Shown: piece after piece, positions 1-9,797 of the stretch
Position numbering within the stretch: position 1 is the first letter of the stretch
How the letters are laid out: every line of letters begins with the position of its first letter
Assembly (NCBI GenBank): GCA_016790475.1
Contig: JAEUOX010000176.1
Location: 1 to 63,441, forward strand
Length of the DNA: 63,441 bases
DNA from: Rhodoferax sp.
GTDB taxonomy: Bacteria; Pseudomonadota; Gammaproteobacteria; Burkholderiales; Burkholderiaceae_C
Direction: 5' to 3'
Notes under the pieces: model-generated
Databases searched by the model: none
Seen by the model: the letters and a program-made list of their open reading frames with translations, nothing else
Told to the model about the DNA's origin: nothing
Translations under genes and position numbers: made by a program

Positions 1-1
1 C

Positions 2-1264
2 AATACCGCCGCGCGCTTCCAGGATGGCACGCCGGTCACGGCCAATGCGGTGGCCTATTCGTTCCGCCGCACGCTGCGCCTGGCCAAGGGCAATGCCTGG
101 ATGATCGCCGGCGTCGTGGACCCGAACGGCATCGAGGCCACGGACGTGCAGACGGTCAAGTTCAAGCTGCTCAAGCCCTTCGCCCCCTTCCTGTCGGTGC
201 TTCCCTGGCAGTTCATCGTGAACCCGGTGCTGGTCGAGACCAACAAGGGCGCCGACGACGGGCAGGAGTACCTGCGCAAGAACCTGGCAGGCTCCGGCCG
301 CTTCAAGATCAAGCGCGCGGAGCAGGGCAACCTGTACGAGTTCGAGCGCGTGGCGCAGCCCTGGTCGACGGGCGGCAACCTGGATGGTGCGATCTGGAAG
401 ATCGTGCGTGAGACGTCTTCGCAGCGCCTGATGCTGGCGCGTGGCGAGGCCCACATCGCGGTGGACCTGACCAGCGAGGACATGGACGCGCTGAAGGACC
501 GCCCGGGCGTCGTGCGCATCCTGGAGCCGGAGTTCCGCACCTTCAGCATCAAGATGAATACCCAGCACGGGCCGCTTGCAGACGTGAATCTACGCAAGGC
601 GGTCTCGCACGCGTTCAACTACAAGGGCATGATGGACGCCGCCGGCTATGCGGATCTGATGGTCGGCCCGCTGCCCCCCGGCCTGATGAGCGACCCGAAG
701 CTCAAGGTGCCGCGCACCGACCTGGAAGCTGCCAAGGCCTTCCTGGCCAAGTCGAAGTACGCCAGCGGTGGTGTCAAGCTCACGATGGTGCATGTGACCG
801 GTCTGGAGCAGCAGCGGCAGTGGTCGCTGGTGCTGCTGGACAGCCTGAAGAAGATCGGCATCGATCTGGAGATCAAGCCGATGGTCTGGCCCGACATGGT
901 GGCCTCCACCAAGACGCCGGCCACCACCGCAGACTTCTTCCCGGTCTACCAGACCGGCAACTATGCGGACCCGGACAACGTGGCCTACGCTGCCTACCAC
1001 AGCTCACGCAACGGCAACTGGCAGAACCCGGTCTACAAGAATCCGAAGGTGGACGAACTGATCGAGAAGGGCCGCGGCGAGATCGACCCGAAAAAGCGCG
1101 CCGCAATCTACAACGAGTTCCAGAAGCTGGTGGTGGACGACGCACCGGACATCTTCGGCGTGCTGGAGAAGCGCCGCATCGCGATGCGCGACACGGTGCA
1201 GGGCTTCAGCTTCACGCCGGTGGCCAGCAATGCCATCGACCTGCAGAAGCTCTCGCTGAAGTAA
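2..1264 (+). CDS. ABC transporter substrate-binding protein, family 5 (5' truncated)
   Basis: Periplasmic solute-binding protein of the SBP_bac_5 family (peptide, opine or glycoside type), which delivers substrate to the permeases encoded just downstream. The reading frame is open from base 2 and begins inside the family motif FQDGTPVTANAV, so roughly the first 100 residues, including the signal peptide, lie outside the window. The GTG at base 50 is not the true start. The remaining 420 residues cover most of the two-lobed fold and end in LQKLSLK. A 27-base gap separates it from the first permease gene. The substrate cannot be read from the sequence; di- or oligopeptide is the default family guess. 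Confidence 0.9.
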   Translation, partial: NTAARFQDGTPVTANAVAYSFRRTLRLAKGNAWMIAGVVDPNGIEATDVQTVKFKLLKPFAPFLSVLPWQFIVNPVLVETNKGADDGQEYLRKNLAGSGRFKIKRAEQGNLYEFERVAQPWSTGGNLDGAIWKIVRETSSQRLMLARGEAHIAVDLTSEDMDALKDRPGVVRILEPEFRTFSIKMNTQHGPLADVNLRKAVSHAFNYKGMMDAAGYADLMVGPLPPGLMSDPKLKVPRTDLEAAKAFLAKSKYASGGVKLTMVHVTGLEQQRQWSLVLLDSLKKIGIDLEIKPMVWPDMVASTKTPATTADFFPVYQTGNYADPDNVAYAAYHSSRNGNWQNPVYKNPKVDELIEKGRGEIDPKKRAAIYNEFQKLVVDDAPDIFGVLEKRRIAMRDTVQGFSFTPVASNAIDLQKLSLK

Positions 1265-1291
1265 TCGCCCCCGCGCCAGGACCCGCCGCCC

Positions 1292-2299
1292 GTGCTCGCC
1301 TACATCCTCCGACGCATCGCGCTGCTGGTCCCGGTGCTGCTGGGGCTGTCGATGATGGTGTTCGCGATCGGCCGCCTGCTGCCGGGGGACCCGGTGATGC
1401 TGGCCGCCGGCCCGAACGCCAGCAAGGAGGAGATCGCGGCGCTGTCGGCGGAGTTCGGGCTGGACCAGCCGATCCCGCTGCAGTACTGGCGCTATCTGAC
1501 CGGGCTGTTGCAGGGCGACTGGGGCCGCTCGCTGCAGACCCGCGGCCCGGTGCTGGAAGACCTCAAGGTCTACCTGCCGGCGACGCTGGAGCTGGTGATC
1601 GCGGCGATGGTGATCGCGATCGTCGCCGGCATCCTGCTCGGCCTGCTGGCGGCGGTGCGGCGCAACGGCTGGATCGACTACCTGGTCCGTCTGGCCTCGC
1701 TGGCATCGATCTCGATGCCGCGCTTCTTTCTCGGGCTGCTGCTGCAACTGGTGTTCGCGATGTGGCTCGGCTGGGCCGCGCTGGGCGGGCGCTTTCCGCT
1801 GACCGGCAGCCCGCCGCCGACGGTGACCGGCATGCTGACGCTGGACAGCCTGCTCGCCGGTGACCTGCCGGCCTTCCTGCTGGCGCTGCAGCACCTGGCG
1901 CTGCCGGCGATCGCGATGAGCCTGTCGCCGCTGGCCACGATCACCCGGATGATGCGCGCTTCCACGATGGAGGTGCTGCAGCAGGACTATGTGCTGACGG
2001 CCCGGGCCCTCGGCATCCCGCCGCGCAAGCTGCTGTTCAAGCATGTGCTGCGCAATGCGCTGTCGTCCACGCTCACGGTGATCGGCCTGTATTTCGGCTG
2101 GCTGCTCGGCGGCACGGTGCTGGTCGAGACGGTGTTCGACTGGCCGGGCATCGGCCTGTACGCGACCAAATCCATCCTGACGCAGGACTTCATGCCGGTG
2201 ATGGGCGTGGTGCTGTCCATCGGCACGATGTTCGTGCTGTTCAACCTGGTGATCGACCTGCTCTACGGCGTCATCAATCCGAAGGTGCAGCTGCGATGA
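1292..2299 (+). CDS. ABC transporter permease, DppB/OppB type
   Basis: Inner-membrane permease of a peptide-type ABC importer, 335 residues with about six hydrophobic segments. The N-terminal MLAYILRRIALLVPVLLGLS is typical of DppB-like permeases. The cytoplasmic EAA loop (ARALGIPPRKLLFKHVLRNAL) contacts the ATPases. The chosen start is GTG; no ATG is available near the conserved N-terminus. The stop overlaps the next start in an ATGA, which suggests translational coupling. Function follows from family and operon position; the substrate is unknown. Confidence 0.92.
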   Translation: MLAYILRRIALLVPVLLGLSMMVFAIGRLLPGDPVMLAAGPNASKEEIAALSAEFGLDQPIPLQYWRYLTGLLQGDWGRSLQTRGPVLEDLKVYLPATLELVIAAMVIAIVAGILLGLLAAVRRNGWIDYLVRLASLASISMPRFFLGLLLQLVFAMWLGWAALGGRFPLTGSPPPTVTGMLTLDSLLAGDLPAFLLALQHLALPAIAMSLSPLATITRMMRASTMEVLQQDYVLTARALGIPPRKLLFKHVLRNALSSTLTVIGLYFGWLLGGTVLVETVFDWPGIGLYATKSILTQDFMPVMGVVLSIGTMFVLFNLVIDLLYGVINPKVQLR

Positions 2300-3204
2300 G
2301 CACGGCCGCACCCTTGGATCCTTCGGAACTGGCGCAGGGCGCGCACCGCGCCCGCCGCGAGGCCTGGCGCCGTGCCTTCTACCGGATGCGCCAGAGCAGC
2401 CTGTCGCTGGTCGGGCTGGTGCTGGTGCTTCTGCTGCTGTTCATTGCCGCGGCCGGCCACAGCCTGGCACCCTTCCCGGAACACATCACCGGCAGCATCG
2501 ATACCGCGATGCGCTTCAAGCCGCCCTCCTGGAAAAACTGGATGGGTACCAACGAGCTCGGGCAGGACGTGTTCTCGCTGGTGCTCGGCGGCGCGCGCAT
2601 CTCGCTGTTCGCCGGCCTGGCGGTGGTGCTGCTGGCGGCGCTGGTGGGCACCATCGTCGGTGCGCTGGCCGGTTACCTCGGCGGCTGGACGGACGAGGTG
2701 CTGATGCGCCTGGCCGACCTGAAGCTCACGCTGCCGGGCCTGATCCTGGCGATGGCGGTTGCTGCGGCGCTGGGAGCGGGCACGGTGAACATGGTGATCG
2801 CGATCGCGCTGGGCTGGTGGCCCGGCTTCGCGCGGCTGGTGCGCGGCGAGGTGCTGAGCCGGCGCGAGGAGGTCTATGTGCTGGCCGCGCGCGCGCTGGG
2901 CGCCGGGCCGGTGCGCATCCTGTGGCGCCACATCCTGCCCAACATCGTGTCGCCGGTGATCGTCAAGATGTCGCTGGACGTCGGCTTCGCGGTGCTGACG
3001 GTGGCCTCGCTGGGCTTCGTCGGCATCGGCGTGAAGCCGCCGACGCCGGAGTGGGGGCAGATGCTGTCCACCGCGCGCGGCTTCCTGCCGGACTACTGGT
3101 GGACGGCGATCTTCCCCGGCGCGGCGATCTTCCTGGCGGTGCTGAGCTTCAACCTGCTCGGCGACGGCCTGCGCGACGTGCTCGACCCGAAGTCGCGCCG
3201 CTGA
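2296..3204 (+). CDS. ABC transporter permease, DppC/OppC type
   Basis: Second membrane subunit of the same importer, 302 residues. A soluble N-terminal stretch of about 30 residues leads into the first membrane helix (LSLVGLVLVLLLLFIAAAGH). The family motif MGTNELGQDVFS follows at about residues 82-93, and an EAA loop (ARALGAGPVRILWRHILPNI) comes later. It starts at the ATG of the ATGA overlap with the upstream permease. It should pair with the preceding permease to form the channel. Confidence 0.92.
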   Translation: MSTAAPLDPSELAQGAHRARREAWRRAFYRMRQSSLSLVGLVLVLLLLFIAAAGHSLAPFPEHITGSIDTAMRFKPPSWKNWMGTNELGQDVFSLVLGGARISLFAGLAVVLLAALVGTIVGALAGYLGGWTDEVLMRLADLKLTLPGLILAMAVAAALGAGTVNMVIAIALGWWPGFARLVRGEVLSRREEVYVLAARALGAGPVRILWRHILPNIVSPVIVKMSLDVGFAVLTVASLGFVGIGVKPPTPEWGQMLSTARGFLPDYWWTAIFPGAAIFLAVLSFNLLGDGLRDVLDPKSRR

Positions 3205-3214
3205 GAACCTGCCC

Positions 3215-4239
<1,025 letters not shown>

Positions 4240-4243
<4 letters not shown>

Positions 4244-5052
4244 GCGCCGATCCGGTGCCGCTGATCGAGGTCCAGCAGGTCACGCGCCGTTATGCGCTGG
4301 CGCGCCAGGGCCTGTGGGAGCCGCGCCGCCAGCTGACGGCGCTGGACCAGGTGTCGCTGACGGTCCATGCCGGCCGCACGCTGGGCGTGGTCGGGGAATC
4401 CGGCTCCGGCAAGTCGACGCTGACGCGCTGCCTGCTCGGGCTGGAGCCTGTCGACGGCGGGCGCATCCTGTACCGCGGGCAGGACATCGCGGTGCATGAC
4501 GCGCGCGGCCGGCGCGGGCACACCGCCCGCATGCAGGTGGTGTTCCAGGACCCGAACGCTTCGATGAATCCGCGCATGAGCGTGCACGACATCATTGCCG
4601 AGGGCATGGTGATCCACCAGCGCGAGCTCGGCCTGGACGGGCCGGCCCGCAGCGCGCAGGTGCTGGAACTGCTGGGCCATGTCGGCCTGGGCCGCGACCA
4701 CCTGCACCGCTATCCGCACGAGCTCTCCGGCGGGCAGCGCCAGCGGGTGTGCATCGCCCGGGCCCTGGCGCTGAAGCCGGAGTGCCTGATCCTGGACGAA
4801 CCGACCTCGGCACTCGACGTGTCGGTGCAGGCCCAGGTGCTGAACCTGCTGCACGAGATGCAGCAGACCTTCGGGCTGACCTACCTGTTTGTCTCGCACG
4901 ACCTGGCGGTGGTGCGCTATCTGTGCGACGACGTGGTGGTGCTGCGCGGCGGCAAGGTGGTCGAGGGCGGGCCGGCGGAGCAGGTGTTCACCAGCCCGCA
5001 GGACGACTACACGCGCGCGCTGATTGCGGCGATGCCGGAGGTGGCGTTCTGA
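4240..5052 (+). CDS. ABC transporter ATP-binding protein, DppF/OppF type
   Basis: Second ATPase of the importer, 270 residues. Walker A is GESGSGKS (residues 52-59), the signature is LSGGQRQRV and Walker B is CLILDEPTSALD. The ATG at 4240 lies in an ATGA overlap with the upstream gene; a longer in-frame GTG start at 4204 would add 12 unconserved residues and was rejected. It ends soon after the nucleotide-binding domain (ALIAAMPEVAF), so it lacks the cysteine-rich C-terminal extension of full-length DppF. It closes the operon; I see no strong terminator after it. Confidence 0.92.
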
Positions 5053-5198
5053 TCTGTCGAACTTTCTGACAGCGCTGAATCCAGAGTGGTGACTTCTCCC
5101 GGTGGATCAAGCACTTGCTTTCGAGGCATGCCTTTTGCTCCGGGTCGCGTGGCGCAAAGCGCCAGACCTTTTGCCACCGCCTGTCCCGAAGGAGCCCC

Positions 5199-5768
5199 AT
5201 GATCAAGTCATCCGTTCTGGCCCTGTCCTGTCTGTTGTGTGCCGGCCTGGCGCAGGCGGACACCAACGTCGCGCTGAACAAGGCGGTGACGCTTAGTGGC
5301 ACCGGCTTCGGCCTGGGATGGGGAGGCAATCTGGCGGCTGCCGGCACCGTCACCGATGGCATCTTCCTTGGGAATGGGCATACCTGGGACAACGATACGG
5401 TGTACTGGTCCGGTACCGACGCCATCGTGCAGATCGACCTCGGTGCTTCCTTCAGCATCGTGTCCCTGAAAGTGGAAGCCGACAACAATGACACCTACCA
5501 GGTGGACTACCGGATCGGCGACACCTGGCAGCCTGCCGCGCTGGTACCTGCAGCCTACAACGGTGGTGGATTGCAACTGCGGACGATCCACCTGGACACA
5601 CCCGTCGCGACCAATGGGCTGCGCATCTATTCCACGGGCGGCGATGGTCTGTACTCGGTGTCCGAGTTCCAGGCCTTTGCGGCGCCGGTGCCGGAACCGG
5701 AGACCTACGCGCTGTTGCTGGCCGGGCTCGGCCTGGTCGCGGCGGTGGCGCGGCGGCGCGCGGGCTGA
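5199..5768 (+). CDS. PEP-CTERM protein with F5/8 type C (discoidin-like) domain
   Basis: Exported protein of 189 residues. A signal peptide covers about residues 1-20 (cleavage near AQA/DTN). A discoidin-like carbohydrate-binding domain follows; NVALNKAVT, VTDG and the WSGTDAIVQIDLG segment are family hallmarks. The C-terminal sorting tail is VPEPETYALLLAGLGLVA plus an arginine cluster. PEP-CTERM tails are processed by exosortase, usually in exopolysaccharide-producing bacteria; no exosortase gene lies in this window. The ATG at 5199 is preceded by AAGGAG (5189-5194). An earlier in-frame start at 5115 would precede the signal peptide and is unlikely. Confidence 0.88.
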   Translation: MIKSSVLALSCLLCAGLAQADTNVALNKAVTLSGTGFGLGWGGNLAAAGTVTDGIFLGNGHTWDNDTVYWSGTDAIVQIDLGASFSIVSLKVEADNNDTYQVDYRIGDTWQPAALVPAAYNGGGLQLRTIHLDTPVATNGLRIYSTGGDGLYSVSEFQAFAAPVPEPETYALLLAGLGLVAAVARRRAG

Positions 5769-5992
5769 GACGGCTGAGGACATTCTGCCCGACCATGCCG
5801 CTTTGATGGCTGGCAGCCGGTCCGGGCGGGATCCGAAAACCCTTGTTTGATGTCGGGTTTCTTGACGTGCCGGGTCGTGCCCGGCTGTGGAACCTCATGG
5901 ATTCAACGGCTTGCAACAACGGCACGGGAATTGCCTGGGAGCATTCGGGTTCCTTTACACCGATCGAGCCGCCCCCCCCAAGGAGAATGAGC

Positions 5993-6793
5993 ATGTGGAA
6001 GGTTTCCCTGTTGGTACTCGCCGGGCTGCTGGTGTCGGAGCATTCATTGGCCAGCCTTCCCGGCACCGGACAGACGCGTGCCAAAGCAGAGTTGGGTGTT
6101 CTGACTTTTGAGCTGACAGACCTGAAGCTCGACGATGCGGTGGCTCCAGGTGTCGTACTGACGCACGATGCGTTCATGAAGTCCTGGGCTTCGGCATATG
6201 ACCCTGATCCCGACGCTACAGGTTTCGAAAGCACGGCCTGGGGTTGACCCTCCTCCGCAGCATCGAGTGGCCGGTATTCCCTTGCCAATGCAGACATCAG
6301 CGACATCCACTTGACAAGCTTTGTGGTGACGGAGGGCAGCAGCCAGCCACCGGCGACCGCGCAGGCGCAGGCCGCCACCTATTCGGTATTTGCGTTCACA
6401 CTCTCTGCCCACAGCCGGGTGGTGTTCAATGTCCCCTACGCGCTGACTGCGCAGGCCTTTGAGGCCGGGACAAGTGCGGATGCCAACGCCCAACTGACCG
6501 TATCGGAGCCGTCCGGTATGCAGGACGCCTTCGTGATCGAGGTGGCCGGTGCGAACCAGTACGACGGTCTTGGCAGCTTCGCCAGGTCGGGTTACCTGTC
6601 ATTGACCGTCGTCAATGACACGGCCAATGTGTTGACGGGGGGGCTTCAGCTGTCAACGTCTGCCAATGTCTACAGTACTGTCGCGTTCGCGGCGCCTGTT
6701 CCTGAACCACAAGGCTACGCGCTTCTTGTTGCAGGGCTCGGGCTTGTCGGTGCATTTGCGCGGCGCCGTACCGTCGTTGCGGTCCAGGGCTGA
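5993..6793 (+). pseudogene. PEP-CTERM protein interrupted by an in-frame TGA
   Basis: One reading frame runs from a signal peptide (MWKVSLLVLAGLLVSEHSLA) to a PEP-CTERM tail (VPEPQGYALLVAGLGLVGAF then RRR). It is broken by one TGA at 6245-6247 (codon 85). Reading through that codon, the same frame stays open: PSSAASSGRYSLANADISD leads directly into the downstream part. The full product would be about 265 residues. The ATG at 5993 sits 7 bases after AAGGAG (5980-5985); the ATG at 5987 is too close to that site. The first 84 codons could make a short secreted peptide without a sorting tail. Possible causes are a recent nonsense mutation (for example CGA to TGA), a sequencing error or readthrough. 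The central domain is not recognised. Confidence 0.75.
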
Positions 6794-6811
6794 TTCCGGT
6801 AGCCTGCTGAC

Positions 6812-7732
6812 TCATCCTTCAGCCAGCGCGGCCCGCGACAGCGCCATTTCTTCGTGCAGCCAGTTGCGCAGCGCCCGCATCGGCCCCCAGTCCGCCAACT
6901 CCGGCGGGTAGACGATCCAGTAGGTCGCCGAATCCGCATCCGACAGCGGCGGACTCGGTAGCCGCACCAGCCGCCCGTCCAGCAGGGCGTCGGCGGCCAG
7001 CAGCTCGCGTACCAGCGCCAGGCCGAGGTCCTGCTCGGTAGCCTGCAGCATCAGGCCGGCGTCGTTGAAGTCGGCCACCGGCTGCGCCCGCAGCGTGACG
7101 CCGGCCAGCGCGAGCCAGCGCGACCACTCCTCGGCGCCCCCCAGCAGCGGTTCGTTCGCCAGTGCCGCCGCGCCCTGGTCGGCCAGCCGGGCGGCGCGGC
7201 CGGGGGCGGCCACCGCGATCAGCGTGGCGTCGAGCAGCCGCTCGGCCTGCAACCCACGCCACGGGCCGACCCCGACGCGCAGCCCGGCATGAAAGCCCTC
7301 GCGGGCCAGGTCCACCACGGCCTGCGAGGTACGCACCTCCAGCGTGATGTCGGGATGCTGCGCATGCCAGCGGCCCATGCGGGGCAGCAGCCAGCGCTGT
7401 GCGAAGGAGGGCAGCACGCTCAGGCGCAGCCGCGGTGCGGCGCCGCTGCCGGCCTCTTGCGCCTCCCGCACGCCATCGCCCAGGCGGTCCAGCGCCTGTT
7501 CCACGGCGCGCTGCAGGGCCGCACCCGCCGCGTTGAGCGCCAGGCGACGCCCGCGGCGGTCGAACAGGACCAGGCCCAGCTGGTCTTCCAGCTGCTTGAT
7601 CTGCTGGCTCACGGCACTGTGGGTCAGGTGCAGCTCGTCCGCCGCCGCCCGCAGGTTCTCCAGCCGGGCTGCGGCCCGGAAGGCGGGCAGGGTGTTGAGC
7701 GGTAGCCGGGTAGGACGGGGTGGAAGTGCCAT
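6812..7732 (-). CDS. LysR family transcriptional regulator, GcvA-like
   Basis: Regulator of 306 residues. The N-terminal winged helix-turn-helix (LPAFRAAARLENLRAAADEL, then LTHSAVSQQIKQLEDQLG) is followed by a LysR substrate-binding domain (LSVLPSFAQRWLLPRMGRW is typical of GcvA-like members). The start at 7732 (MALPPRPTRLPLNTLPAF) matches the family; an upstream in-frame start at 7792 would add 20 residues overlapping the divergent gene and is less likely. It is divergent from the small gene at 7792, a common arrangement for a LysR regulator and its target. The ligand is unknown. Confidence 0.88.
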   Translation of the reverse strand: MALPPRPTRLPLNTLPAFRAAARLENLRAAADELHLTHSAVSQQIKQLEDQLGLVLFDRRGRRLALNAAGAALQRAVEQALDRLGDGVREAQEAGSGAAPRLRLSVLPSFAQRWLLPRMGRWHAQHPDITLEVRTSQAVVDLAREGFHAGLRVGVGPWRGLQAERLLDATLIAVAAPGRAARLADQGAAALANEPLLGGAEEWSRWLALAGVTLRAQPVADFNDAGLMLQATEQDLGLALVRELLAADALLDGRLVRLPSPPLSDADSATYWIVYPPELADWGPMRALRNWLHEEMALSRAALAEG

Positions 7733-7762
7733 TCTGGTAAGAAATTTTGACCAGTAGGGTCT

Positions 7763-7776
7763 GAATCTATCGATTC
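7763..7776. promoter_or_regulatory. Small inverted repeat between divergent lysR and small ORF
   Basis: GAATC-TATC-GATTC is a perfect 5-base inverted repeat in the 59-base divergent gap. It is a candidate part of a LysR binding site, by position only. Confidence 0.3.
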
Positions 7777-7791
7777 TCCGCCGGAGATGCA

Positions 7792-8079
7792 ATGGATATT
7801 CTTTCCAGCGTTCACCTCAGGAGCACGATCATGGAAGCAGTCCATCCCCTGGCGGGCCCCGCCATCCAGCGCGTTGCGGCCCTTGTTGCCTCGGCAGCGG
7901 GGCTGCCCGGGCGCGGCTGGCGCTGGCGGCCCGGCGCCGCAGCTCGCGAGGCGCAGGCCGATGGGACACGCGCCAGCGCGCTGGACACCGCCGCGCTGGC
8001 GGATCTGGGCATGCCCGCGCGTGCGCTGTCCTCCCGGGAGCAGGCGGCGCGGCTGTGGCAGCGGGCCGGCCACGGCTGA
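7792..8079 (+). CDS. Small protein with DUF1127-like C-terminus
   Basis: A 95-residue protein divergent from the GcvA-like regulator. The middle is rich in Ala, Arg and Trp. The C-terminal segment (LDTAALADLGMPARALSSREQAARLW) resembles the DxxLxDIG-type end of DUF1127/YjiS proteins, which are often divergent from LysR genes in proteobacteria. The ATG at 7792 has GGAG about 8 bases upstream; the ATG at 7831 (MEAVHPLAG) is an alternative. No enzymatic motif is visible. Family assignment is tentative. Confidence 0.55.
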   Translation: MDILSSVHLRSTIMEAVHPLAGPAIQRVAALVASAAGLPGRGWRWRPGAAAREAQADGTRASALDTAALADLGMPARALSSREQAARLWQRAGHG

Positions 8080-8106
8080 CGGACTGGCACGCCGGTGGGC
8101 TCGCAA

Positions 8107-8133
8107 ACAAAAAGGCCGGCTTGCGCCGGCCTT
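8107..8133 (-). terminator. Rho-independent terminator of the dpp operon
   Basis: On the minus strand, AAGGCCGGC-GCAA-GCCGGCCTT forms a 9-bp stem with a 4-base loop (8112-8133), followed by a T-rich run (TTTTTGTTTG). It lies 30 bases past the dppA stop and is the clearest intrinsic terminator in the left half of the window. Confidence 0.85.
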
Positions 8134-8162
8134 GGGAACACAGGCGCCTTGCGCGCCCGCGC

Positions 8163-9797
8163 TTACTCCTTGATGTCCACGCCGTAGAAGCTGTGGCGAC
8201 CGAACGGGCTCAGACGGAAATCGATGACTTCCTTGCGCACCGGCTTGAGCTGCACGGCGTGCGCGATCGTGAACCAGGGCGCCTGCTCCTTGAAGATCAC
8301 CTGGGCCTGCTCGTAGAGCTTGGTGCGCTCGGCGACGTTGGTCACGGCCTTGGCCTTGACCACCAGGTCATCGAAGGGCTTGTAGCAGAACTTGGCGACG
8401 TTGCTGCCGCTGTTGCCCTGTGCCGAGTCGCAGCCCAGCAGCGTGTGCAGGAAGTTGTCCGGGTCACCGTTGTCACCGGTCCAGCCCAGCATGCCCATCT
8501 GGTGCTCGCCCGCCTGCATGCGCTTGCGGTACTCACCCCATTCAAAGCTCTTGATCTCCGCCTTGACGCCGATCTTGGCGAGGTCGGCCTGCATCAGCTC
8601 GGCGATCCGCTTGGCGTTCGGGTTGTACGGGCGTTGCACCGGCATGGCCCACAGGTCGGTGCTCAGGCCGTTGGGGTAACCGGCATCGGCCAGCAGCTTC
8701 TTGGCGGCGTCGGGGTTGAAGGCGTCGTCCTTCAGGTCCTTCTTGTAGGACCACATCGTCGGCGGGATCGGGTTCACCGCGGCGATGCCGCTGGACAGGT
8801 ACACCGCGTCAATGATCGCCTGCTTGTTGATGGCCATGTTGATGGCCTTGCGCACGCGCACGTCGTCGAACGGCTTCTTGGTGGTGTTGTAGGCCAGGTA
8901 GCCCACGTTCAGGCCGGGCTGCTCCAGCACCGTGACCTTCGGATCCTTGCGCATGGCATCCAGGTCGGCCGGGTTCGGGTAGGGCATGACATGGCACTCG
9001 CCCTTCTGCAGCTTGGCCCAGCGCACCGAGGCGTCGGGCGTGATCGAGAACACCAGATCGTCGATCTTGGCCTTGCCGCCGTAGTACTCGGGGAAGGCCT
9101 TGTAGCGGATGATGGCGTCCTTCTGGTACTGCACCAGGTAGAACGGCCCGGTGCCGATCGGCTGCTGGTCGATGCGCTCCGGGGTGCCGGCCTTGAGCAT
9201 GGCGTCGGCATACTCCTTGGACTGCACACCGGCGTACTCCATGGCCCAGCCGGACAGGAAGGGCGCATTCGGCGTGTTCAGCGTGATCTTGACCGTGAGG
9301 TCATTGATCTTCTCGACCGACTTGATCAGCTTGTCCATGCCCATGTCGCTGAAGTACGAGTGGTTCGGGCTGGTGACCTTGAAGTACGGGTGGTTCTCTT
9401 TCCACTGACGCTCGATCGCGAAGATGATGTCGTCGGCATTCATGTCGCGCGTCGGCTTGAAGACGGCATTGCTGTGCCACTTCACGCCCTTGCGCAGGAA
9501 GAAGGTGTATTCCTTGCCGTCGGGCGAGATCGTCCAGCGTTCGGCGAGGCCGGGGACCACGGAGGTCCCGCCGCGCTCGAAATCGACCAGGCGGCTGTAG
9601 ATCTGGCTGTTCGCATCGAAGGAGGTACCGGTGGTGTTGACGCCCGGGTAGAAGTTCTCGGGGCTGCCCTCGGAGCAATACACGAGCGTCTTCGCCGACG
9701 CGGGCGCCAGCGCCATCAGCGCGGGCAGCGCCAATGCGCACAGCAGCGCGCGTTTGGCCGGCAGTCGGCGTGCGCGGCGGGGGGTGGATGGGATCAT
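8163..9797 (-). CDS. dppA: Dipeptide ABC transporter substrate-binding protein
   Basis: Periplasmic dipeptide-binding protein, 544 residues with a signal peptide (hydrophobic core LLCALALPALMALAPASA, then KTLVYCSEGSPENF). The mature N-terminus closely resembles E. coli DppA (KTLVYCSEGSPEGFNP, from memory). The start at 9797 is preceded by AGGAG on the minus strand and overlaps the dppF stop as ATGA; the open frame extends upstream but lacks a better start. Here dppA is the last gene of the operon, whereas E. coli has it first. A terminator follows it directly. Confidence 0.93.
   Translation of the reverse strand: MIPSTPRRARRLPAKRALLCALALPALMALAPASAKTLVYCSEGSPENFYPGVNTTGTSFDANSQIYSRLVDFERGGTSVVPGLAERWTISPDGKEYTFFLRKGVKWHSNAVFKPTRDMNADDIIFAIERQWKENHPYFKVTSPNHSYFSDMGMDKLIKSVEKINDLTVKITLNTPNAPFLSGWAMEYAGVQSKEYADAMLKAGTPERIDQQPIGTGPFYLVQYQKDAIIRYKAFPEYYGGKAKIDDLVFSITPDASVRWAKLQKGECHVMPYPNPADLDAMRKDPKVTVLEQPGLNVGYLAYNTTKKPFDDVRVRKAINMAINKQAIIDAVYLSSGIAAVNPIPPTMWSYKKDLKDDAFNPDAAKKLLADAGYPNGLSTDLWAMPVQRPYNPNAKRIAELMQADLAKIGVKAEIKSFEWGEYRKRMQAGEHQMGMLGWTGDNGDPDNFLHTLLGCDSAQGNSGSNVAKFCYKPFDDLVVKAKAVTNVAERTKLYEQAQVIFKEQAPWFTIAHAVQLKPVRKEVIDFRLSPFGRHSFYGVDIKE

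Noticed and set aside
6311-6793. Second half of the broken PEP-CTERM gene as a separate gene
   Set aside because: It has no signal peptide or ribosome site and is in the same frame as the upstream half, so it is a fragment.
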